From Gemmatimonas phototrophica (GTDB lineage Bacteria; Gemmatimonadota; Gemmatimonadetes; Gemmatimonadales; Gemmatimonadaceae), in contig CAMBNV010000002.1 of NCBI GenBank assembly GCA_945869195.1, forward strand, positions 186,001 to 250,000: 64,000 nt of DNA, in the 5' to 3' direction. The first letter of the stretch is position 1, and each line of letters opens with the position of its first letter. This document shows positions 42,612 through 49,804 of the stretch, in pieces. Under the pieces are notes generated by a model. The model was not told where the DNA came from and did not search any database. It was given only the letters and a program-made list of their open reading frames with translations. The position numbers and the translations under genes were made by a program.

Positions 42612-45011
42612 TCACTCGCCGTACGGCACCCAGATGTTTTTGATCTGCGTCGTCTCGCGCAAAAACGCGCGCTCGTCAATCGGCCCCGTCCAGTCGGTGG
42701 CGCGCCCCTGACACCAGGTGCGTTTCATGTTCCCTGCCGACGCGAACTCGACGGCCTTCTTTCCCTCCTTCGTTCCCCAGTACCAGATGCCTTCGACGTC
42801 GTCGTGGTCAGCAAGCGACTTTGCCAGCACATCTTTGGCACCGGTAACGATGTTGACCGCGCCACCTGGCACGTCGGAACTCTCAAACACGGTATATAGG
42901 TCAGTTGCCGAGAGTGGATGCGGCTCGCTCGGCACCACGACGACTGCATTGCCTGTGGCCAGTAAGGGCGCCACAGTCGAGACAAAGCCCAAGAGCGGCG
43001 ATTCATCGGGCGCCACAACGGCCACCACGCCAATCGCCTCGTGCATCGCGAGGGCAATGCCGCGGATTGGCACCTGGTGCACCGCGCCATCCCACTTGTC
43101 CGCCCAGGCGGCGTAAGTGAAGAGGCGAGAGACACTCGCCTCGACCTCGCGACGGGCTTCGGCCGCGGTGGCGCCTACCTGCAGGCGAAGTCGCGCCGCG
43201 AACTCCTCGGCGCGCGCGTCGAGGTTTTCCCCGATGTAGTACAGGATCTGCGCCCGCAGATGCGCCGTGGACTTGGACCAGGACTGGGCGGCCGCATGGG
43301 CGGCCGCGACCGCGTTACGCAGATCCTTTCGGTTCCCTTCGCCGACCTCGCCAATCCGCGCGCCCTTCGGGCCGAGGACCGCCCGCGAGTACCCGGAGTC
43401 GGAGCGCGTCTGCTTGCCACCGATGAAGAGCTTGGGCGTGCGGTCGACGGGCGGCAGCCCGGAGACCGGCGCTGTGAGCTGCGAGGCCACGACGGACCGC
43501 ACGACGGACGGCACGACGGCCTTCGCGGCCTTTCCCGTCCTCACTGGCCCCACGACGTTTCTGACGTACTCCCACATCCCCTCGCGGCCACCCTCCCGAC
43601 CATAGCCGCTCTCCCGGTAGCCGCCGAACCCTGCCGCGGCGTCAAACAGATTGGTCGCATTCACCCAGACCACACCCGCCTTCAGCTTGGGCGCGACGTC
43701 GAGCGCGAGATTGATATTCTCGGTCCAGACGCTCGCAGCAAGCCCGAACGGGGTGTTATTCGCGAGCGCCACCGATTCCTCCGGCGTGCGAAAACTCATC
43801 GCCACGAGGACAGGACCAAAAATCTCGACCTGCGCGATCGTGCTCGCAGGCGCCACGTTCGTGAACAGCGTCGGCGGATAGAAGCAGCCGCGCGTCGGCA
43901 CGCTCCACGAGGGCTGCCACATCACGGCGCCTTCGGCCTGCCCCTGCTTCACCAACTGCGTGATGCGCTCCAACTGCTCCGGTGCGACGATCGCGCCCAT
44001 ATCGACCGCCTTGTCGAGCGGCTTGCCGACGCGGAGTTTTTCCATGCGTGCGCGAATCTTGTCCATCAGGCGGTCGTGGATCCCTTCCTGCACGAGCAGA
44101 CGCGACCCGGCGCAGCAGACCTGACCCTGATTCAACCAGATCGCATCGACCACCCCTTCGACCACCCCGTCGAGATCGGCGTCCTCGTAGACGATGAAGG
44201 GCGACTTGCCGCCGAGTTCGAGCGAGAGCTTCTTGTCGCTGCCCGCTGTCGCCCGGCGGATAACGCGGCCGACGTCCGTCGATCCGGTGAAGGCGATCTT
44301 ATCCACGTCTGGGTGCTCGACCAGCGCCGCCCCGGTGCGACCGTCACCGGTCACGATGTTGAGCACACCCGGCGGCAGCCCTGCCTCGGCGGCGAGTTCG
44401 GCGAACAGCAACGCCGAGAGCGGAGTGAACTCGGCAGGCTTGAGCACCACCGTGTTCCCCGCCGCAAGCGCCGGCGCAACCTTCCACGCCAGCATGAGCA
44501 GCGGAAAGTTCCAGGGGATAATCTGCCCCACTACGCCGAGGGGGCCGTAGCCCGCAAACTCGGTCGGCATGAGCTGTGCCCAACCGGCGTGATGATAGAA
44601 GTGCCGCGCCACCAGGGGGATATCGAGATCGCGCGTCTCCCGGATCGACTTGCCATTGTCCATCGATTCGATCACCGCGAAGAGCCGCGAATGTTTCTGC
44701 ACCATGCGTGCGAGGGCATAGAGGTGCCGGGCGCGCGCATGCGCGCTCAGACGGCTCCAACTGCGAAACGCTTTCCGCGCCGCGGCGACGGCGACGGCGA
44801 CGTCCTTGGCCGACCCCTGCGTGACCTTCGCGAGGTGGGTGTTGGTGCTCGGGTCGATAACGTCGAAGGTGGTCCCCGCCCTGACCCATGCGCCATTCAC
44901 GAAGTGACCGAACTTCGCACCGTGTCCCGCGAGCCAAGCCCGTGCCTCGACGTCGCTCTCCGGAGCGGGCCCATAGTCCATTGTCTTGAAGATCTCGGCG
45001 ACCTTTAGCAT
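42612..45011 (-). CDS. Two-domain aldehyde dehydrogenase (ALDH16 type)
   Basis: This 799-residue protein is two aldehyde dehydrogenase folds in one chain. The first (about 1-510) is complete: PWNFPLLMLAWK, FTGSTDVGR, general-base Glu265 in LELGGKSP and catalytic Cys299 in NQGQVCCAGSR. The second (about 550-799) keeps the NAD-fold pattern but has no GQxC catalytic motif. This matches the ALDH16 family, whose bacterial members are active through the first domain. It follows deoC by 49 bases, so acetaldehyde from DeoC is a plausible substrate. Confidence 0.9.
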   Translation of the reverse strand: MLKVAEIFKTMDYGPAPESDVEARAWLAGHGAKFGHFVNGAWVRAGTTFDVIDPSTNTHLAKVTQGSAKDVAVAVAAARKAFRSWSRLSAHARARHLYALARMVQKHSRLFAVIESMDNGKSIRETRDLDIPLVARHFYHHAGWAQLMPTEFAGYGPLGVVGQIIPWNFPLLMLAWKVAPALAAGNTVVLKPAEFTPLSALLFAELAAEAGLPPGVLNIVTGDGRTGAALVEHPDVDKIAFTGSTDVGRVIRRATAGSDKKLSLELGGKSPFIVYEDADLDGVVEGVVDAIWLNQGQVCCAGSRLLVQEGIHDRLMDKIRARMEKLRVGKPLDKAVDMGAIVAPEQLERITQLVKQGQAEGAVMWQPSWSVPTRGCFYPPTLFTNVAPASTIAQVEIFGPVLVAMSFRTPEESVALANNTPFGLAASVWTENINLALDVAPKLKAGVVWVNATNLFDAAAGFGGYRESGYGREGGREGMWEYVRNVVGPVRTGKAAKAVVPSVVRSVVASQLTAPVSGLPPVDRTPKLFIGGKQTRSDSGYSRAVLGPKGARIGEVGEGNRKDLRNAVAAAHAAAQSWSKSTAHLRAQILYYIGENLDARAEEFAARLRLQVGATAAEARREVEASVSRLFTYAAWADKWDGAVHQVPIRGIALAMHEAIGVVAVVAPDESPLLGFVSTVAPLLATGNAVVVVPSEPHPLSATDLYTVFESSDVPGGAVNIVTGAKDVLAKSLADHDDVEGIWYWGTKEGKKAVEFASAGNMKRTWCQGRATDWTGPIDERAFLRETTQIKNIWVPYGE

Positions 45012-45060
45012 CAGCGGCTCGGGGCAAGGAAGCGGACAGGAAGGACGGAGAGAGGCGTGC

Positions 45061-46017
45061 TCATGGCATCGGCTGGTGATGGGTGGCCGCATACCGTCCA
45101 GTCACGAAATGCTCCAACTGACGTTCGATGTCCGTGAGCAGACCCGACGCGCCGAAGCGAAAAAGATCAGGCTGCAGCCACCGATTTCCGAGCTCTTCCT
45201 TGATGAGCAGCAGGTAGTCGAGCGACTGCTTCGCCGTGCGGATACCGCCGGCGGGCTTGTAGCCCACTTTGAATCCCGTCACCGACGCGTACTCCCTAAT
45301 CTGCCGGACCATCACGAGGGAGACTGGCAAGGTCGCGTTGGTGCCCTCCTTCCCCGTGCTCGTCTTGATAAAGTCGGCGCCCGCCTGCATCGCGACCCAG
45401 CTCGCACGCGCGACGTTGGTCAGCGTGGCCAGTTCCCCGGTGGCGAGAATCGTCTTGAGATGCGCATCACCGCAGGCCGCACGGAAAGCCTTCACTTCGT
45501 CATACAGGGCCCGCCAGTCGCCTGTGAGCACATGGGCGCGCGTGATGACGATATCAATCTCTTTCGCGCCGGCCTTCACCGAGGCATGAATCTCGGCGAG
45601 CCGCTGCGCAAACGGAGAGAGGCCGGCCGGGAACCCGGTCGACACCGCGGCGACGGGAATGCCGCTCCCGTCGAGGGCCTGGAGCGCCGGTTCCACGAGT
45701 TGGTGGTAGACACAGACTGCGCCGACCCTCACACGGAGCGAACGGGCGCCGAGGGCGTCGACGATCTCGTCTCGGAGTGGGTGCCGTGCCTTGGCGCAGA
45801 GGCGCGTCACGTTCCCGGCGGTGTCGTCGCCAGAGAGCGTGGTGAGGTCCATGAGCGTGATCGCCTTGAGGAGCCAGGCGGCCTGCCATTCTTTCTTCAC
45901 CGTGCGGCGCGTCGGGATCGTCACCGCACGACGCTCAGCCGCGCTCCGGTTCACGCGAATCGCCCGCACGACGTCGAGGTCGAGGGGGTGTCCCGCGTTG
46001 CGCGGTAGATCGCTCAC
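45061..46017 (-). CDS. deoC: Deoxyribose-phosphate aldolase
   Basis: DeoC splits 2-deoxyribose-5-phosphate into acetaldehyde and glyceraldehyde-3-phosphate. The 318-residue class I aldolase has the Schiff-base lysine in ADFIKTSTGK and the second lysine in VGYKPAGGIR. The N-terminus is longer than in E. coli DeoC (259 residues), as in many other bacterial DeoC. The GTG at 46017 overlaps the asnS stop as GTGA. It is next to ALDH16. Confidence 0.93.
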   Translation of the reverse strand: MSDLPRNAGHPLDLDVVRAIRVNRSAAERRAVTIPTRRTVKKEWQAAWLLKAITLMDLTTLSGDDTAGNVTRLCAKARHPLRDEIVDALGARSLRVRVGAVCVYHQLVEPALQALDGSGIPVAAVSTGFPAGLSPFAQRLAEIHASVKAGAKEIDIVITRAHVLTGDWRALYDEVKAFRAACGDAHLKTILATGELATLTNVARASWVAMQAGADFIKTSTGKEGTNATLPVSLVMVRQIREYASVTGFKVGYKPAGGIRTAKQSLDYLLLIKEELGNRWLQPDLFRFGASGLLTDIERQLEHFVTGRYAATHHQPMP

Positions 46018-47333
46018 GGGTGCAGGCGGTGCATCATCCGGGGGAATGCGATGCACTCGCGAATGTGCGGCGTGCCGCAGATCCAGGCCACGGTGCGCTC
46101 CAGCCCGAGTCCGAAGCCCGAGTGCACAAAGGTGCCGTACTTCCGCAGGTCGAGATACCACGCGTAGGCCTCCACGGGCAACTGCTCCTCGATGATCCGC
46201 GCGCGGAGCTTGTCATGGTCATCCTCGCGCTGCGAACCCCCGATCATCTCGCCGTAGCCCTCGGGGGCGAGCAGGTCGTTGCAGAGCACCGTCCGGGGGT
46301 CGTCCGGATTCTCCTTCATGTAGAACGCCTTCGCTTTCTTCGGATAGTTGCAGATAAAGACCGGCAGCTCGTGGTCCTCGACGAGCAGCGATTCATCCTC
46401 GGCACCGAGGTCGTCACCCCACTGCACCGTGCTCCCCTTCTTCTGGAGAATGGCCACCGCGTCGCCATAGTCGATGCGAGGGAACGGGGCCTTCACCTTC
46501 TCGAGCTTGCTCACGTCGCGCCCGACCTCCGTGAGCTCGGCCGGCCGGCGCTCGAGGACGCGCTGCACAAGGAACGAGACGAAGTCCTCCTGCAGGCGCA
46601 TGTTCGCGTGCGTGTCGTTGAACGCCACCTCAGGTTCGATCATCCAGAACTCGGTCAGGTGGCGTCGCGTCTTCGACTTCTCGGCGCGAAAGGTTGGGCC
46701 AAAGGTGTAGATCTTGCCGAAGGCCGCGGCCGCGGCCTCGCCGTAAAGCTGGCCTGTCTGCGCGAGGTAGGCGTTCCCCTCATCGAAGTACTCGGTGGCG
46801 AAGAGTCCGCTCCGCTCGCCGATCGCGGCGGTGAGAATGGGCGTGTCGACGCGCAGGAAGCCGCGCTCGTAGAAGAAGTCGTGGATCGCCTGCTCGATCT
46901 CGTTGCGGATCCGCATGATGGCGACCTGGCGCGGGGTCCGCAGCCAGAAATGCCGGTTGTCGAGGAGAAAATCGACGCCATGCTCCTTGGGCTGGATCGG
47001 ATAGTCGAGCGCGCTCGCACCGAGGATCGTGAGCTCCTTGAGGCCCATCTCAACGCCGCCGACCTGGCGCGCATCGGTGCGGACCTCGCCACTCACGGTG
47101 ATCGAGGTCTCGAGCGTGAGCGCTCCGAACTGCTCCCAGGTAGCCTCGCTCACTTCCTTCTTAGGAACGACACACTGGAGCAGCCCCGTCCCGTCGCGCA
47201 TCACGATGAATGCGATCTTACCAGACGAGCGCAGATGCGTGACCCAGCCGCTCACCGTCGCGGTAGTCCCGACGAGCTTGGGGAGGTCGGAGATACGAGT
47301 CGGGTCGACGGACGAGGGGCTGGACACGGACAT
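46014..47333 (-). CDS. asnS: Asparaginyl-tRNA synthetase
   Basis: AsnS charges tRNA-Asn directly. The 439-residue class IIb enzyme has the N-terminal anticodon-binding OB fold (VSGWVTHLRSSGKIAFIVMRDGTG), motif 2 region FGPTFRAEKSKTRRHLTEFWMIEPEVAF and motif 3 GFGLGLERTVAWICG. TQSGQLY-type AQTGQLYGEAA distinguishes it from aspartyl-tRNA synthetase. A downstream in-frame ATG at 47333 is chosen because the longer frame has an arginine-rich lead. Confidence 0.95.
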   Translation of the reverse strand: MSVSSPSSVDPTRISDLPKLVGTTATVSGWVTHLRSSGKIAFIVMRDGTGLLQCVVPKKEVSEATWEQFGALTLETSITVSGEVRTDARQVGGVEMGLKELTILGASALDYPIQPKEHGVDFLLDNRHFWLRTPRQVAIMRIRNEIEQAIHDFFYERGFLRVDTPILTAAIGERSGLFATEYFDEGNAYLAQTGQLYGEAAAAAFGKIYTFGPTFRAEKSKTRRHLTEFWMIEPEVAFNDTHANMRLQEDFVSFLVQRVLERRPAELTEVGRDVSKLEKVKAPFPRIDYGDAVAILQKKGSTVQWGDDLGAEDESLLVEDHELPVFICNYPKKAKAFYMKENPDDPRTVLCNDLLAPEGYGEMIGGSQREDDHDKLRARIIEEQLPVEAYAWYLDLRKYGTFVHSGFGLGLERTVAWICGTPHIRECIAFPRMMHRLHP

Positions 47334-47461
47334 CGGGCGGGTCAGGTGGCGGGAAACCAGGCGGGCTCCCCGTAACGGGGACAGTCGCGCAGCGATCCTC
47401 AAAGCTAGGCCCGGGCTCCGCGTCGGGAAAGCCGTCAGCGCTCGTGGGGCCTCGGCCCGTT

Positions 47462-48598
47462 TTAGTACTCCTTGAAGATCCGCTGTAACTCGTCGCGATC
47501 GGTCGTGCGCGTGAGCGCGAGCATGAGCAGGATCCGGACCTTCTGCGGCGTGAGATGCTGCGCGGTCACCGAGGGCGGTGCCGCCCGCTCGGCGGCGGCA
47601 GCGGAATCGGCCGCCGTGACTGGCGCCTTCACCGGTTCGATTCGCGCGCGGGGGCTACGCGTAGCGTTGACGTTCTCCCCCGAGGGGAAGGTGGTGACGA
47701 CGACGACGCCCGACTGCCGCAAGGCGAGATACGTTGCCGACTCCGCCCTCGTGAAGCCGGTCGTCGCGACCACGACGCCGTCCGGCACCGGATGGAACTG
47801 GTGGCCGGTGCCGCCCGGATAGGAGAAGGTGAGCTCGACGCGGGGGAGCGAGTCGACGTCTGCCAGAGAAAACTCGCTCGTACGGCCGTGGCGCCGCACC
47901 GGCGCGAAGAAGAACTCGGGACCATCACCACCGATCACGCCAATCGTCCCCATCTCGCCGCCTTCGAATCCGCCGACGCGCTGGTAGAGCTTCCGCACCT
48001 CGCGCGCCGAGACGATCCGGTCGTCCATCGCGACCATCACGCCCTTCCCCACCGCCTGCGGTGACACGGCGGTCCGCACCGCCGCGAGGAGATTGATCGG
48101 CCCGTCGGGACTAATCCCGGTGGCGGGTCGCTGTGAACCGACGACGATGACGGGTTTCTCTGAGAGGACCGTCAGGTAGAGGAAGAAGGCCGTCTCCTCT
48201 AACCGGTCGGTCCCATGCGTGACGACCACACCGGCGATGTCCGAGCGCTCGTGCAGCACGGTATTGATGCGCTTGGCGAGCGCCACCCAGTGGGCCGGGG
48301 TAATCGCGGTGCTCGCGACGTTGGAGAACTGCTCCGCCTCGACCGTGGCATAGCGCGCGAGTTCCGGTACCGACGCCAAGATCTGCGCGGCGCTGAGCGT
48401 GCCCGCTCGGTAGCTACCGAGTGTGCCCGGAGCGTCCTGTACACCGGCGATGGTACCACCGGTCGCGATGAGGAGCACCGTTGGGCGCCCCGCGGTATCA
48501 ACCTGTGCTGCGAGGCGCGAGGCCGTGAGGACGAGCGTGGCGAGTAGCAGGGCGAGGGCGGCGACCGTCGTCCTTGGCGCGCGGTAGACGGCAGGCAT
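47462..48598 (-). CDS. Periplasmic L-asparaginase (type II)
   Basis: This 378-residue asparaginase hydrolyses asparagine to aspartate and ammonia. It has a signal peptide ending RLAAQ, the catalytic loop LLIATGGTIAG and the second motif VVVTHGTDRLEETAFFLYL. The type II class is periplasmic. An in-frame ATG at 48640 would add 14 residues to the signal region. A 128-base gap separates it from asnS and holds a short TCCCCGT/ACGGGGA palindrome. Confidence 0.9.
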   Translation of the reverse strand: MPAVYRAPRTTVAALALLLATLVLTASRLAAQVDTAGRPTVLLIATGGTIAGVQDAPGTLGSYRAGTLSAAQILASVPELARYATVEAEQFSNVASTAITPAHWVALAKRINTVLHERSDIAGVVVTHGTDRLEETAFFLYLTVLSEKPVIVVGSQRPATGISPDGPINLLAAVRTAVSPQAVGKGVMVAMDDRIVSAREVRKLYQRVGGFEGGEMGTIGVIGGDGPEFFFAPVRRHGRTSEFSLADVDSLPRVELTFSYPGGTGHQFHPVPDGVVVATTGFTRAESATYLALRQSGVVVVTTFPSGENVNATRSPRARIEPVKAPVTAADSAAAAERAAPPSVTAQHLTPQKVRILLMLALTRTTDRDELQRIFKEY

Positions 48599-48721
48599 CG
48601 CCGACGTCAGCGATCGCAGACCGAGGCTCTGTTGAATCATGTCGTTCGCTCGAGAGGTAAGGATGAATCGGCCACGCGATGCCTTCAATGCGCGGCCTGC
48701 AACCGTGTCACGACATCTCCC

Positions 48722-49705
48722 TTAGCGCCGCGGTGCGGCAGGGGACCCCGTCGCAGGGGGACGAGACTCCGCGGGCTGCTCGACGGGATGCGACGCGAAA
48801 AATGCAAAGACCCGCTCGTTGAACGCCGCCGCCTGCTCGAGATGCGGGAGGTGCCCCGCCGAGTCTACGGGAAAGAACTCCGTCCCGGGGATCGCGCCCC
48901 TCACGTGTTCGGCCCCTGCAATCGTGAGCGTCTGGTCCTGTTTGCCCCAGACCAGTAGCACCGGGATACCCCACCGCGCGATCTTCGCGTACATCGCGGG
49001 AAAGTCAGCGGTGCCGAGCGTGCCGCGCGACCGGCGAAGCGCGCGCCCGAATCCGCGGTACTGCATCTGCGGTCGGTAGCGATCCGCCCATCCCGGGAAG
49101 CGCTCAGGGTGCAAGAAGTCGGAGGTCTGATTGTCGGCCATCGACGGCACCACCCTCGTCTGCCAATACGCCGGACCGATCACCGGAACGGAGAGCAGCT
49201 TCGGTGACTGCGCACTCTGAGTTACCGGGTCAACGAACACGAGCGTACGTACCCGCTCCGGATGCGTCGACGCGAAGTGCGCCGCGACAAAACCACCGAA
49301 GGAGAGCCCGAACAGGTCCACCGGTCCGGCGACCTGGAGCGAGTCGAGGAGTTCACTCAACTGCGCGTCGTAGAACGCTCCGTCGTACGCGCCGTCCGGA
49401 CGATCAGACCACCCGCGTCCGAAGAGGTCGTAGCGGATGACCTTATGCCCCGCCAGCGCGAGCGCGCGAGACGTGGAATCCCAGATGTACGCCGGCACAG
49501 AAAACCCATGCACGAGCACCGCAACGCGCCCGGTGTCCGGTCCGGCGAGCTCGTAGTGCGTGATACCAGCGGAGAGCGCGACATACTGCCCGGCCACCTC
49601 AGCGCGCCCCTGGTCGTTGAGCGTGAGGCGCTCTGGGTTTGCGTAGACGTAGTAGCCAAACGGCAGCAGGAGGACGAGTCCAAGAACGGCGATGAGGCGG
49701 CGCAT
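48722..49705 (-). CDS. Alpha/beta hydrolase, membrane-anchored or exported
   Basis: This 327-residue hydrolase has an N-terminal hydrophobic segment (RRLIAVLGLVLLLPFGYYVYA), the oxyanion block VLVHGFSVPAYIWD, nucleophile serine in FGLSFGGFVA, an acid in WGKQDQTL and catalytic histidine in AGHLPHLEQ. The substrate is unknown; lipids or small esters are possible. An upstream ATG at 49750 could add 15 residues. It is co-directional with the asparaginase gene. Confidence 0.87.
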   Translation of the reverse strand: MRRLIAVLGLVLLLPFGYYVYANPERLTLNDQGRAEVAGQYVALSAGITHYELAGPDTGRVAVLVHGFSVPAYIWDSTSRALALAGHKVIRYDLFGRGWSDRPDGAYDGAFYDAQLSELLDSLQVAGPVDLFGLSFGGFVAAHFASTHPERVRTLVFVDPVTQSAQSPKLLSVPVIGPAYWQTRVVPSMADNQTSDFLHPERFPGWADRYRPQMQYRGFGRALRRSRGTLGTADFPAMYAKIARWGIPVLLVWGKQDQTLTIAGAEHVRGAIPGTEFFPVDSAGHLPHLEQAAAFNERVFAFFASHPVEQPAESRPPATGSPAAPRR

Positions 49706-49804
49706 TGGCGGCAGTGAGAGAGAGACGATGCGGACCGAGAAGCGAAGCATACCCGCCGACGCGACCGGTCGCGACGCGAGTGGCCGCGCCGCGACGAAGA
49801 CACG

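Noticed and set aside
43041..45008. 655-residue plus-strand open frame
   Set aside because: Exactly opposite the conserved ALDH16 gene; no motif and implausible composition.
46020..47375. 451-residue plus-strand open frame
   Set aside because: Shadow of asnS on the opposite strand.
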